A program made the translations under genes and the position numbers. The notes below the pieces were generated by a model, which ran no database searches, had not been told where the DNA came from, and saw only the letters and a program-made list of their open reading frames with translations. This document shows, piece by piece, positions 34,151-47,300 of a stretch of DNA of 64,000 nt; position 1 is the first letter of the stretch; each line of letters starts with the position of its first letter. The stretch is taken from contig NC_090947.1 in NCBI RefSeq assembly GCF_040807025.1, positions 5,890,001 to 5,954,000 on the forward strand, read 5' to 3'. Origin of the DNA: Struthio camelus. Taxonomy: Eukaryota > Chordata > Aves > Struthioniformes > Struthionidae.

Positions 34151-36360
34151 AGATTTCACATGGTCTTTGGCAGTAGAGAGTTAAAGTTGGGAGAGAATTT
34201 ACTCTTCAGTGACCTTAATGGCAACCTCCTACTGATCTGCAAGAACTCAAATCTAGATCGCGGCAGGTCCTTCTCTTCCTTCCCCTTCCACGCATTCGCT
34301 GTACCCTGTGTGGCTGGTTTTCTCCTCATTACTTAGCACAATACTGCCTTCTTCTTTAACCTGCACGTCTCTTGTAGGGTAAGAACTATCTCTGTTCGAG
34401 CTGTTGTCTCAAAATGAAAATGCATGGGATTGATCTTTGAAGATAAATAATGCATTTAGCTACACAAACGTAGATGCTGTGTTCACGTGTATCTAGCCTT
34501 TCCTGGTATAACCAGAATGGTCCGCACCACATAAAGATGCGTCACCCTTGATGTGAGGCAAGTGTCTACTAATTAGCCTAGTTCTGTCTCATCTTCTGGT
34601 GACTGCAGCTTTCCTGTGTCAGGGATAAGTTAGGTTCTTCAAAGAAAGTGTACCAGAGAGCTCTTGGTCTGTCTGGCACATTAACCTCAGAAAGATAGAT
34701 TAGATAATAGAGTCATAAATAACTCTATGAGTTTGCGTGTAAATTGGAGAACTTTTATCTAATCTGGCTGGGACATTTAACAGCTGGCCTCTATCTTTCT
34801 TAAGGATGGCTGTCAAAAATTTCAGTGTATTGTCTAAAGACACTCCTTAGGGCTCCTGTAGGCAGTGTAGAGAGAGAGAGGGAGAGGCATCTTCTAAGGC
34901 CAGTTGATCTCACCCATGTCAGGCATCTATTGTAGGATGCCCTGAGTCTTCTCCTATGGAGGCATATTGTCTGTTGTTGACTGTAGGTGATCTCCGACTG
35001 ACCATCTTTCACTTGATTGACAGCTCTTGACTCTGACAAAATTTAATGAGATGGCATCTGTCCTCTCTAATGCTTTTGCTACCTTCTAAGTGAACGTCTC
35101 CTACCTGGTTGCACAATATTATAATTCTTCCCTTCCTTCCTTTCTTTCTGTCTTTCCCCAGTAGTCTGTGCCTGGCTGTCTCTGTCTAGCCCATGACCTT
35201 TTACTGAGAAAAGACTGATTTTTGGCAGGAAAAGTGTTCTTAGCCTTTCCTGGAGGGACCACAGCTTCACCTGCTGCGAGGAAAGATGGGAGCTATCAAC
35301 AGCTCAGCTCAAGGTGCCTGCAAAGTCCTTGGCAGTGGGTCTCAGATGTATCCTGGCTGACGTGGTATTAAGAAAACCCCACGGGTAAATGAAGACGCCT
35401 GAGGGGCGATGCCTCCAGAAGCGAAGAGAAGTGAGTGTTATAGCACCAGACAGGCACCTTTATAACTTCAAGGCACAAGTCCCCATGATAGTAGTGTGAC
35501 TGTGATGGTTTAAAGATACAGGTGGGACAAGGTCTGTAAGCACTAACTAATATATTATATAAACTACTGCGGCCAGCAGGAGGAAACAGAAGCTTTAGGT
35601 CACACAAGCGCAGAGTAGAAACAGCAAATTTCAGTGTTAAATGCAAGCTGGGTACAACTGTTCCATGTCTAATTGGATGTGCATCAGGCTAGCTGAGGGA
35701 AAATGCAGTGGGCGCATGTAGAGTTGAGGGGTGGGGTGGTTAGTAGTAGAGGTGAGGTGATTAGATGGTTATCTCCTAAGTGAGAGGCAATTTATAGCCT
35801 GGACACCATTTTATTAGTTTTTTACCCTTACTACATTTTGAGTATTTCCCAGGCAATATCTAGATCCACCTGGTGGGTGTTGGATTGCCAAATTTGCTTC
35901 TGGTGGTCGGTCTGGCGGTAACGGGAAGGCTGTATGAAGGGTGGGAGGGGGTAGCTCTGGAAAAAAGATGAGACGTAGTTAGCTTTTCTCACGCTCTCCC
36001 TGGCCTAACGTGCTTGGTGATCCGCCTTTTTCTTTCTGTCTGTCTTTTTTGTAAGAAAGTACAAGCAGCCTGCCAAATTTCCCCCTCCTAGTCCACATCT
36101 CTTGTAATAACTACCTGAGATAAATTTAGCTGGGAAACTAAACCAGTTGGCCCACCTTTCAGCAGGGAAAGCAACCAAATTGCAGACTCTGATCTTCGCT
36201 GCGATGTTTGCAAAGCGTGAGGAGAGGGAAAGGCAGAAAGAGGCAAAGAGGTGAATGCAGCCTTGCATTAAAGGTACCTTCAGAAAGCACTCCACCCAAG
36301 CCTCCCTTGAAGAGCTTTCAGCTGTGTTATCTCAGGAGTGGCCCTTAAACGAACAGATGG
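34151..36360. other. Intergenic sequence, no gene recognised
   Basis: Contains a GA-rich run ('gagagagagggagagg', near 34871), a CT-rich run ('cccttccttcctttctttc', near 35129) and G-rich sequence near 35720-35760. No exon, RNA gene or recognisable transposon was found. Confidence 0.55.
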
Positions 36361-36660
36361 AGACAGCAGAGTCGAGACTAAAAGTAATGGCACGTCTGAC
36401 AGGGATACGCGGTGTTTCCACGCTCCCCGCCAAACTTGTGAACGCACCATCGTATGAGGCTGTGACCCTTTTGCGTTCGGCTGCGGAAATAACGTTTCGG
36501 GCAGATTTTTCCCGTTGGTAAAAGCAGAGAGACGATTTCGAAAAGCTGTAGCGGGAACTGGACGGAGCTGGCGCGTCCAGCGCGGGAAGGCGGCTCTGCT
36601 GCCGTCGGTGCGCTCCTCGCGCTCTTAAAGCCAAGAGCGCAGTTGAACGCTTCTGCGACT
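36361..36660. promoter_or_regulatory. CpG island candidate
   Basis: I count 31 CpG dinucleotides in 300 bases. Density is highest at 36541-36660 ('gctggcgcgtccagcgcggg'). The flanks are AT-rich, and immediately to the right (36830 onwards) the sequence becomes strikingly AT-rich. Minus-strand frames of 124 and 153 codons overlap the island and are not recognisable. A promoter for an unidentified transcript is possible. Confidence 0.5.
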
Positions 36661-39600
36661 TGGGACCTTGGAGTGAGATGTGAGGCTTTGTGTTCTGCAC
36701 CTGCACTCACAAAATGCATCACGTTGGGCTCCTGTTCAACTGTGTTGCGGTAGCTCAGCACAGTGCAGCTAGACAGATGGAAGAACTGGCCAACTTGGAC
36801 AAAAGTGATAAAATGATTAATAAATATTAAGATCTCCATTAATTATTGATTAACTAGTTAAATTTTTGAAGAATAATTATTAATATTAATATCATCTGTA
36901 TTGCTGATAGATTAACCAGCATGGCATAACTTAAACTTTTTAAAATATTTAACAAACAACATTCCTGCTACTTCTCCATCTTAAAAAAAAAAAAAAAAAA
37001 AAAGGGGGGGGTGAAGAGTTCATGAATATATGCAATTTTTACTGATTTTAGAACTCTTTTATATTTTATTTTTATGATGGATTGTCTTATTGTAGATTTT
37101 TATCCTCAAGTTGTTGCCTACTAAACTACTTTACATACCTTTGCTGAGGCAGAAAGAAACCTATTGCAAAATAAGGTTATAGTAACAGTATTATAAATCC
37201 GTGGTATAAGTAAGTGCATACTACGGCTTTATTCCTTGCTAACTGATTTCTCCTACTGAAGGCTCTATAGCGCAATGATTGATGCACCTGAAAAACACTT
37301 AGCACATATTAGACTGAGGAGTCAAAGAGAAATATTCTTTTAAGGCTTTTCTAGATATGTTGATCCAAATTTACATCAGTATCTTCTGAAGGATTGCGCT
37401 GGCCCATGTTTTGCAGTACTCTCTTTTTTCATTGCTATAGTTCCTGCATTATAAATTTCAATATAGCAGTACCGCAGTAAATTATAATATATAGAGAAAA
37501 TTATCAAAATTTCATAAAAATACAAAATTCTATAAGGGAAACTTTTTCCTGAAACAAAGCAACATTTCCAAGGTGAAATTTGCAGGTTTTGCAAAGCGAC
37601 CAAGTATCTGAAGGCTTGTTTTGCCCTCTTGTGAAAAAGGATTTGTTAATATTTTTAGTCCCAAACCCTTTATTCTATTGAAAAGAAGGGTTTTGATGAA
37701 GAGCACTCCACCTGATCTTCTGATAAGCCTACACCTGCCAAATTTTTAAGGCTTATCTGTGGGAACTCTTTCCACAGATGTGTTTGCTGTGTGGGATGAT
37801 ATCATCTCTTGTCTGAAGTATTTAACAGTGCTTTATAGGGGAAATGATTCTTGAATTTCCTTTGCAATAACATCATGTCAAAAATAGACTTGCGATCTTG
37901 TTATTTACATTGCTGAAGTACTGAATGGCCTTGACTAAGAACAGTGTGTTCCAGCGTTAGACATAATACCAAATTAGGATGGGAGATGGTCTCTGCTCTG
38001 AAGAGCTCACGCTTTAAGTAAACGAGAAAGACCAGGAGTAGAAGACAAATGGAGCATCCTAAAACCACCATGCGGAAGTGGTGGAAGAGAAGTGGCAAAT
38101 CTAAGGAGTTTCCTGAAATACCTCACCATTTTCTGTTTTATTTGTCTGTCCCTTCCACTGCTCTTTCTGCAGCAGTCCCAAGGCTGCACCTTTCCCTGCG
38201 GCCTGTGCTTGTGCTGAGCTCTCCGGCAGGGCAGCCCAGATGGGCCCAGGACATGCTTCTGGTGACAAGAGGTAGCAGCATCCTACCTCTCCAGTGCTTA
38301 TGCTGAGAAATGAGCTTATTAAGAAAGCAGACCTAAAAATGCCCCAGGTTGTATGCTGTAAATCCTCCGAAGAGGAGCTGGTAGGGAATGACGATGACTA
38401 AATTTATTCATTCAGTGGGTGGACGTTTCTGTCTTGCAAACTCTGGTGCCTAATTCTTCATAAAAAGTTTGGCTATTAAATTGCTATTTAGCAAATACAA
38501 ACTGAAACACCTCCTGTACATCTGAAATATGAGTATCGTTGCAATGTATGTAGTCGTGCTGGCCCATCTGCTGATGCTATTGCTTCAGTTATGTTTTTAT
38601 AGGCATGGTTAGTGAGGATTGTCCTTTGGGGGCAATCTACCATGAAGTTCAGAAGAACATAAGCTTAATTACAGATTTGTTCATTTAAAATGTGTCTACT
38701 ATCATTTATTTTGGAAAATAAAAAATTAACTGAAAATCTACTGGTTTTCCAGAGCATTTCAGAAAGTTTTGATTCTTCTAGTTTGTTTGCCTTATGACTT
38801 TTGATCAGAGTGTGTACACACCTCGCAATGGCTGTGCATCTACAGCTGTTTTTTGTTTTGTTTTTGGTGCCATTTTTCTGCCTAGTTTAGGATAGATGTG
38901 CCACTGTGTAGGTACTCTAGACTTCAGTTTCTTTTGCCCTAGGCCACGTCTGAGTTGTACTTCCTCTCCCTCTCTGCCATAACCTTACTGGAGAACTTGT
39001 AGGGTTTGCAAATAGTGTTTTCCTTGCCTGAAAGACTAGATGAAACTTCTTTAGAAGCTGCTGTTCTTTGAACTTATCCAAGGGCTTTGTCAGTAGGCAA
39101 GTTCTCCTCAGGACTTTGCTTGCTCTGATATGTTGTAGGCTATTTCTTGGCATGAAGTAATTAGAAGCGAGGCAATTTTACAAAGGCAGGCATGGAGATA
39201 TTTGCAATTGAGGCCTTTTTGCTCCTGAAATGCTGCACTTTCTGATGAACCCGTCCTTGCTTTAGGCAATTGTGTTTTCTGGGGCAAAACAGGTCACTGA
39301 GATCTGCGAGCTCTCTTACAGCTAATGCAATAAACTGGAGCTACAGGAGACGTCTACGCAGAATGGCACTTACTATAGGTGAATGTGGGTATCCTGCAAA
39401 GTGGAAGCAGTCATTAACTATCCACCTTACAGGGTTCAGGGACATTAGACAGTCTGGCACTATGTTCATTTGCAAATGGATACTTATGCTTCTCCATGAC
39501 TAAACGGGGAGAGGCCAATGTCTTCTCCAAAACAGGAGGCTTTGCCAGCAGAGTTTGTGCTCCACTTAAAAGGATGTGAATCTCTTACAAGCTCCTGAGC

Positions 39601-40534
39601 ACCCACAAAGGAAAATAGGACCTCACAAAGCTGTCTCGCTTCCTGCAGACAAAGTTGATTTTTGTTGTTGTTGTTTTTTTTTTCCCCCCCCAAACCACTG
39701 TCCTGAAGTCTTTTTACTGGCAACAGTAAATAGAAATGGAGATGTGACATAACTAAGTGCCTAAAAGGGCTGACTTATTTAACTCCCTCTGTAACCGGGA
39801 TTGTGATGATCTTTCAAAAACTGAACCTCTTCTCGTTTTAAGATACAGAGTTTGAAACTGCTGCGTGTCTAGAAGCAGGGAACCACAACCAGTCTGTGCT
39901 TGCCTTTTGGTAAGGATTTATACAAGGAGATGTAGCTTCTCCAGAAGCAGCAGCCCCTGCAGAGGCTTCAGTATGGATCGGCCAAAGTCCGAAACGAGGA
40001 CCTTGCGAGTCCCAAGACAACTGAGCTCAAGGAGCAATGAGACACAGAGGCCGTAACTTATTCTGTATGCTGTGAGTTGTCCGTGCCACTTCTGGAGAGG
40101 AGAGTGACTAGCGGGAACAGTTTTCCTGGAGAAAAACCTCTTTTTGGCAGGTGGCTAGCCAGTGAGAATTACAGACCTTGTTGGGAATCCTTCCTTTATG
40201 GCTAGCGAGAGGGTGATGATATTAGTGACAGCACAGAAAGACTGGCTGAAATAAAATAAAGAGGTTTCCATGGTGATCCCTTCGTATTGCAGTAAATTTT
40301 GTCTTGCAGTCAGCAGGGCTGGGTTTTTTCCCCTCGAGGAAGAATCCTCAACTCCCCCCTTGTTGCTAGTTGTTATTTGTATTAAGAAATGCTGACAGAC
40401 CTCAAGTAAAGTCAGGGACGTGGCTATGCCTGAGATGACCTGATTAATTATCACAAAGAGGTCAGATTGGCCAGGCAGCATACAGGTGCTTCAGAAATAT
40501 TTTAGACTCTAAATAGGTAAAGATAATTGAGGAA
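36661..40534. other. Intergenic sequence with A21G8 tract
   Basis: From 36830 to 37560 the sequence is very AT-rich. An A21 run joined to G8 is at 36983-37011. A small stem ATCTGTGG/CCACAGAT (37755-37762 and 37772-37779, 9-base loop) is present. The remainder, to the MIR copy at 40535, has no recognisable gene or transposon; a T- and C-homopolymer run is at 39675-39690. Confidence 0.55.
36983..37011. repeat. Homopolymer pair A21G8
   Basis: Twenty-one A followed directly by eight G. The A run might be the tail of an old retroposed sequence, but no source sequence is recognisable upstream and the target-site duplication expected for LINE-mediated retroposition is not evident. Confidence 0.9.
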
Positions 40535-40690
40535 ATAATAGTTTTACTCCCATTGTACAGCTGGGGAAAGAAACATAGCCAAATTAGGTGGCTGTCCCAA
40601 AAATGCAGAGCTCTCCTGTGTTAGTGGCAGGAATTGAACACGTATTTCCTGAACTCAAGCCTCTTACCCCAGCCAGAGAATATACCTCTT
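40535..40690 (-). repeat. MIR-family SINE copy
   Basis: On the plus strand the whole order of the reverse complement of MIR is present: 'tactcccattgtacagctgg', 'ggaaagaaacatagccaaat', 'taggtggctgtcccaaaaat', 'gcagagctctcctgtgttag', 'tggcaggaattgaacacg', then 'gaactcaagcctcttacccc'. The 'tggcaggaattgaac' block is the tRNA-derived B-box region. This is the clearest MIR copy in the window and is nearly full length. It is old and diverged. Confidence 0.8.
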
Positions 40691-42212
40691 CTCTGGCGGT
40701 GCAGGGCTGTTAGCAGCCCAGTGAGTGAAGAGAAGAGAGCCTGCTCGGGGGGAAACGCAGCTTTCTTTGCACTTGGGCAGCCGATGTAACATCAGCTAAG
40801 AGAGCATAGAAGAGCACGTGGAGATGAAGGTCCTCCTGGGCTGGATGCTGAGAGGTGTGAAAACCGTCCAATAAAAAAATTAGCTTTCTTTTCAGGATAT
40901 GAGGAAACCTTTCTAGCTGTCAGAGCTCATTAGTCATTGGTTCCTCGTGAGCGTAACTTCTCCCACAGCACTGAAGAAATTAGCAGCCACAAGACGTATC
41001 TTGATGTGGGTAGGCTCAGAGACGAGCTTCCCCGCTCTTTCCTGGGCTGACAACATCTTTCAATCTGCATCTGAATGGGAGAGTCACGAACACGGTAGGA
41101 GCCGGGCTTCACCACACCAGAAGTACCTAGCAAGAAACAGGTTTCCCTAAGAAGGTGTGACCTTGAATGGTGCTTTAGGATGATGTCAATTTACGTTACA
41201 GAACAGAGCTCATATAGCTACTTAATGCACTAAACAACCAAAAATGTTGATCTACCTGATAACATGGCCACACTTAAACCTCTATTAACGAACTGTCTTT
41301 GGAACCACTTGTTCTACATTGTATGGGATTAAGATAACATGTAAAGCAGAGGGCTATACAGAACAGATACCTTGGTGGACAGAAACACTGAAACTGCTGA
41401 TGACAGCTACCTGCTCCAGTTGGGAACTCCCCATGGAGAAGGGGGTGGGGGGAAAACCATTGGGAGCTCTAACTTTGTATTTTTTTGCAAAGGTGATTGT
41501 AGAGCTTGGGACATTCTGACGGGCTGTTAAAACTGAGATTTGGTTTCTCTCAAACGGGTCAGCTGCGTGGCTTTGGTGAAATGCAGGCTCCCCCCATTTC
41601 TGCTTTCCCGTATGTAAATCTGCCCCTATTCCCCTGCTGAAAGGCTGGGAGGCTCGTGTGCAGCGGCAGGCGTGAGGCCTGCAAAGGAGCCTGCTCCCCT
41701 GAGAGCTGCTAACAGTCCTCTGCACGGTGGCTGCGCTGCAGCACTTCCCCGAGTGCTTCGGCTGTGCTGCGAGATGGTTAAACCGGCTAATGCACTTGGA
41801 GGTAATTACGTTGTCTGCCAGGTGACACATTACACTGGGAGCCCTGGGATTAATCGGTTCAGCTTTGGCTATCCCCAGCCAGCTCCTGAGACAACCTTTC
41901 ATCAGATGAGGCATGCAAGGCTGGTGCAGGGGAGGTCACCTGGAGCAGCTTGAAAGGTGGGAGCTTCTAGTTGTGTGTGTGGTGGGGTTTTTTTGTTTTT
42001 TTTGCTATTTGGAAGTACACTGGTGCGGCTTTGGGAGGACTGGAAAGTGGCTCGATGCTGACCTGTCTTGGGAGGAGCCAGAACGAATAGGGAGTGTTGG
42101 AAAGAGGGACACAAAATGGTACTATGAGCAAGCAACTCATCCCATGTGCTAGTTTTCAGTGGTTATTGGTGTGATTTGGGGCTGGCCCATCATCTACAGT
42201 AGGTCAGTTGTG

Positions 42213-42244
42213 TTTTTTTTTTTTTTTAAATATATATATATATA
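42213..42244. repeat. Low-complexity T15 plus (TA)7
   Basis: A T15 tract is followed by AAA and then seven TA units. This is an ordinary microsatellite. Confidence 0.9.
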
Positions 42245-42978
42245 GGCAGCCACCTTTTAACATCAGTCAGGCTTGATCAGTGAGGCTTGTATTATTGTGT
42301 GTAGGGAAAGCTAGGTTGGGTCAGTCAGGTATTTTGCTGTAGCTCAAAGATGTGCTTTTCTGTTCTCCTCCTTCCCATCACAAAACCCTGCCTTCTGTAA
42401 GCATCCACGGAGCAGGAGAGTCCCCAGCTTCTGGAGTTTGAGAAGGGAGAGAGACGTGGCCTCAGTGGGAGGGAGGACACCTCTGTCACCACGTAGTGGT
42501 CCTCATACCTGGAGCTGCTGGGGCAAGTGGTGCTTTAAAAAAAAAAAAAAATCAAGACAAATACTGACTGTCTCTGCAAGGAGATCTTGAGGAAGTCTTA
42601 CAGAGCAAAAAAAAAAAAAAAAAAAAGACATGAGCTGTGGCTGGAAGCTGCAATTTTTATACCAGATCAGTGCTGTTCAGTTCTAGTCCCTCAATGCCAG
42701 TCAGTCAATCTGCTCTGCTTGGTTGCTCGCTCTGCTTGGTCAGATTTTCTTCACTTCTCTCTGGGAGTGGTGTGTGTGTGTATTGCTGGGATAAATTTGC
42801 TTTGCAAATCTACCTTTGTGTCTTCAGCTTAGCTTTATTTGCTCAAGGATTTTGGAGGTAATGTAGGGGAATATTCATGTTTCTATTAATGAAAATTTCT
42901 GCTTCTTGTTAGCATTGTACTAGCATGTCATTCAAGGCAAGCCCAGAAAGTGGATATTTTCAGGGTAGGAGACTCTTT

Positions 42979-42995
42979 CCCCCCCCCCCCCCCCT
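42979..42995. repeat. C17 homopolymer
   Basis: Seventeen consecutive C. Similar C runs occur at 45605-45621 (C17) and 48169-48184 (C16), three within 5.3 kb, which is unusual for vertebrate DNA where long C runs are rarer than A/T runs. Confidence 0.9.
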
Positions 42996-43820
42996 TTGAC
43001 TTTAAATAGCTTCTCGTGAAGTTACTGCCTCCATGGTGGGTAAATCTCCACTGTGCTCAGTGCTGTGACTACAGCTCAGGTTGACCACAGAATCTACCTT
43101 TCACTTGCCTGGCTGGGGTACTGTTTAATGGCACAACTGGAAAAAAACCTGAGCTTGATATGCATACTGGCAAATCATCCAAACGTGTGTACACATTAAT
43201 CTGGAGCGCCACCTCTTTAGCTAAGGTTCTGCTGCCCAGCACTAGATGTTCTGCTGGTGGTGCTAACATGGCACACTTCAGGTTTATGCAGAAGTGTGTC
43301 CTTCTGCTCAGAACTGGACAGGGTGTTAGGACTGTAGTACATGGTCTCCCGACTGCAAAGGGTGAGTAATCGTGTTATCACTTGCTGTTGTGAACAACCT
43401 CGTGTTGATTTTGGGATGACGTGAGAAACGGAACCTGAGCAGCAGAATTTTCAGATGCCACTGAATTTGTCCTTGCAGGCTCTGCCGCTGGAGAGGGGCT
43501 ATTTTACTTGCTCCACCATATTGCAAGACTCTCTGTAGTTCACAAATGGACAATTGCACGTGATCAGGTTTGGCATCCATTCCCTAGAAGGCATTGGTGG
43601 CACACTCAGAAATTGCAATAACTGAAAAATGTGGCATTTGCAGGAGTTTTTCACCATTTTTTTATAAAGAATAACAATTTTTACAATGCTCATTTATTAA
43701 AAACATGCAAGCACCTCATTAACTCTGATGGTATGATATTTTTGGCTAGCCGCATTGCTAAGCATGTGTTAAGCTTTGATGAAGTGCAAGAAATCACCTT
43801 TGTAACAGCAGTGGTGTCTT

Positions 43821-43912
43821 CTGAATGCAGTTAACACCTCACCAGTGCTGATAAGGTGTGAAAAATGATCTTCCTGTCTACAGCTGTGTCAACTGAATGC
43901 AATTAGCACCTC
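43821..43912. repeat. Duplicated 20-bp motif in AT-rich block
   Basis: CTGAATGCAGTTAACACCTC (43821-43840) and CTGAATGCAATTAGCACCTC (43893-43912) agree at 18 of 20 positions with a 72-base period; a partial third relative, TGAATACAATTAA, is at 44031-44043. The surrounding block 43600-44060 is AT-rich, transposon-free and looks like conserved regulatory DNA. Whether the copies are binding sites or a small duplication is unknown. Confidence 0.6.
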
Positions 43913-44275
43913 TACATGTGTTTAAAATCATGACCGCAGGTTATATGTTTCAGCAGCCTGCAATACATTAGCACTTAATCCCATCTTTGTGAATCAAGGG
44001 GAAAAAAAAATCACTGCAAAACCAGTGCAATGAATACAATTAAGGGGCATTAACATGCCATTAAGTATTTTTAATGAACTAAATCCAATCCCAGACTGCT
44101 GAACAATGGACCAAGGACTTTTAACAACTCACTGATAGAAGTTGCTTGCTGTAGAGACATGTGTCGAGGGAAAATGTTTACCCCCACTGCTAGACCTTGT
44201 TTAAATGGTCCTGGACCTGGAAGCTGGTGTGGCAAAGCTGTGCTTTTTCCCTTTATTCCTTGGGCACAAGCACTT

Positions 44276-44335
44276 AAGATCAGACTAAAGGTCCATCTAG
44301 TTAGCTGTCTTGGATGACCAGAAATAGCAGGTGCT
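44276..44335 (+). repeat. Remnant of an old sauropsid interspersed repeat
   Basis: 'agatcagactaaaggtccat' followed by 'ctagttagctgtcttggatg' and 'accagaaatagcaggtgct' follows the well-known turtle, crocodilian and bird repeat word order 'gggtcagaccaaaggtccat', 'ctagcccagtatcctgtc', 'gtggccaatgccaggtgcc'. I recognise the sequence but not the exact family name. Only about 60 bases are preserved well enough to see. Confidence 0.5.
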
Positions 44336-47300
44336 AATGTGAAGTAAAGCAAACAAGGCAAGCAAGCTTACAGCAATTTGTGAATTAGTGACTGCTCCTT
44401 CCTCCCCCCTGTCCCCCAGGTCAGCTGCAGGACGGATGCCGAGCACCCCAGAGTACTGCAGGAGTGAAACATGCTCATCCCAAAAGCTCTGCCCTTGGGG
44501 ATGCTTGGCTGGACCTGCCAGGGAGAGGTGACAGCTGCAGCCGCAGTCTCACATCCATGGGTGATGCCTCAGTCAAGAGGTACCTTTCTGTTCCCTTTGT
44601 GCCTCTGCTATCTGGGTCTTCACAGACTTTCTCTCCCCTTTTTTTGTTTGTTTGTTTGTTCTTCTGCAGATGCGATTGGTTGAACTGCCTCTTTCAGATG
44701 TCTCACTGCCCTGAAACGCTCCCGTTTGGGTGGAAACTCCTTAGGCCAACGTTTTTTGTCTGCCTTACCCTAAAAGGATAAAGCTGATTTCATAAAGGTG
44801 AGGTATTGAGAAGGGTCCTACATAGTCAGGTTCCCTGAAATTTCATGTTTTTGAGAAATATGGGTACTGTGCTAAGATGTGGACTCAAATGGTGGTTCAC
44901 ATTAGTTGCCACCTCCTGAAGGGGGAGGAAAAAAGAGAGAAGGGCAATAATGTTTTTTATTTCAGTGCAGGTAGCGAAGTTCCCCTGTATTGATCACTTA
45001 CATATCCCTCTCAGGCTATTAATTTCTTCTCTAACTATACTAAAAGAGATCCAGTGTCTATCTCCTTATGGAAGTCTTTCCATGTCTAAATAATTTTTGT
45101 GAGCAGTCTCCAAATTCCTCCTTTTTTCCGCTATTTTCCCTCCAAGTTTGACTGATCAGCACTTACTAAACTAAGTAATATAGTGTTAGTAAGACTTATG
45201 AGTTTCAATATATTTCTCTTTCATCCAAACACTGTGTGCAGACAAAATGGTCAGATTCTGGCATCAAATACTTGCACAAAAAATCCTTTCACATGAATAT
45301 TTGAAAGTTGTAAATAAGAAAGTACTGCAGGCACACAGCTCACTGGAATTTGAAGGTAATCTCATCACAAACACTTTTACAGTGTATTTTGAACTAGTGA
45401 TGAGTCCAAACCATTTTCTGTGCTAAACCTCATATGGCCCTCCTTGTGCTAAGTCCTTTTCAAGCAGTTTTACTTAAATAACTGGTGACATCCCATAAAA
45501 ATGAATGCTGCTGAGGCTTGGGGCAGGAGCTGGACACAATAGCAGCAGCTTCTATATCTCACTTCCAACCATTTTTTATTTTTTTTAAAGCCAGCTATTG
45601 ACTTCCCCCCCCCCCCCCCCCACTTTTGAGAAGGATCTGCAACAGCCATGACTTTTTTGCACTTTTATTTCCATTTGTTGCACTAAATATGTAACTGGAA
45701 GGGACAGATCCACATCCGAGAAACTTGACAGCCGATACATAGGGATTCGCTCGCAACTGACAGCAGACCCGCACTGGTACAAGGTTATACGTAGATTATG
45801 TCTTGTTAGGCCAGAGCAACACCATATGTTTAACTTGTTTCACCTCCTATATAACGCAGGACATAAAAATTTACTCAGTGTTTCCTGCATGGAGCCAAAA
45901 AACTTGTGGCTAGGCTAGAGCATATCTTTGAGAAAGATGTGCTCAATCTTGCTTTAATTTATTCTTGACTGTTCTTTATTTTCTCTTCATTTCCGCAATG
46001 TATGGTGTTCCATATAGGATAACAGCTCTGAGAAAGATTAGTATCTGCGCAGAGCTATTTGAAAGTGATGTTGTCCTGGTTCCGAATCTAAATTCAGATC
46101 CTATCCTGGTTAATGGAAATGCCTGCGGTGAATTTAGATGTTTATGTTTTTCCTTCTTAATGAAGCAAAGACTGCTGCTACAAATCGGGGTGGGGGGCTT
46201 GTTTCTTTCCTCTCTTAACATGAAGTTAACGTTCAAGCTGAATGACCGAATCGGAAAAGCACTTCCCACTGCTCCTCTCAGTGGAGGACAAGCAGCTGTA
46301 CACCAGTCCAAGGTGGTGCATGGAGGTCTTTGGGGAAATCCCTTCCACAGGCTTCACGCAGCTGCTGATCTGCAGCGGGGAGGGACCTGGTTTTGACCTG
46401 TTAAGGCTGCAACACATCAGAAAAAAGACTGCTTTCTGTTCGTTTCCAAAGCTGTAGCTGCCTTGGCCAGCAATTTGAGAAGCTACTGCCCAAGCAGGTC
46501 AGTGGAGAGAAGGTGGTGGTCGTTGACTTTTGAGAAAACAACCCTTCCCTTGTTTCTTATTTCCACTGAGACTGGGAATCATTTCAGGCATGGGCAGTTC
46601 ATCTGTTTTCCTCTTTTGTGCATTCAGTCCCTGGCATGTTTTTCAGTCAGTGGAGAGGGTGGGTTCCTGTTAGCAGAGACTCAGCTCTATTTCTGCCTTC
46701 CACGCGTCACGTTCATGCAACATAGCTCTTGGAGACGTGCTAGTGGCTGGGTCTAGAAAAGCTCTCACTTTTGAATCGGCGGCTGACTCTTTCAGTGCTG
46801 CTCCAGTCTGGGTAGGAGAGACAGAAGTACTTACCTCCATGGGCATAGATGCCTTCCCTTTTCTGACAACGGCAACCACTCTGGAGCAGGAGAACTGCGT
46901 TATATTTGGGGACCTGGTGGGTTGCTGGTCTTCAGCTATTACTGCTGAGTCTCGTGGCTCTTAGAGCTCTATTCTACAGTAATTGGTACTGAAGCAGAGC
47001 CACCAAAACTTTCTTCCCCATGATGCCTGCATGAGGGGACCCATACAGAGCCTCCAAGGAAGATGGGCCATGTGAATGCCTGATGGTGAGGTACGTGTGA
47101 AGCCTGCTGCCCTCCTCCTTTGCACAATAGAGCAAGGCTAGTTATTCTCAAGAAACCTGATCTTCTTGATAGTGGTGGCACAGTGCCCAGAGACTTGAAC
47201 TGGGCTGCTGAGGTTTGGGATTTCCACAGCTGTGGAAAGGCTTTGTGTTCTTATGACTCTCCACCACAAAATTCTTCATATTACTTTTCATTACTATTAC

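Larger units (their letters stand above)
40691..43820. other. Intergenic sequence with several homopolymers
   Basis: Carries T15 (42213-42227) leading into (TA)7 (42231-42244), A17 (42537-42553), A20 (42607-42626) and C17 (42979-42995). A minus-strand frame of 186 codons (41354-41914) is among the longest in the window, but its translation shows no recognised domain, transmembrane pattern or repeat. No gene can be supported. Confidence 0.55.

Noticed and set aside
41354-41914. 186-codon minus-strand open frame
   Set aside because: No domain, repeat, signal or membrane segment, and no splice sites around it. Its translation reads as random and overlaps unrelated frames on the other strand.
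46827-46903. Minus-strand exon-like segment with donor 'GGAGgtaagt'
   Set aside because: The acceptor side ('tataacgcag') lacks a pyrimidine tract.
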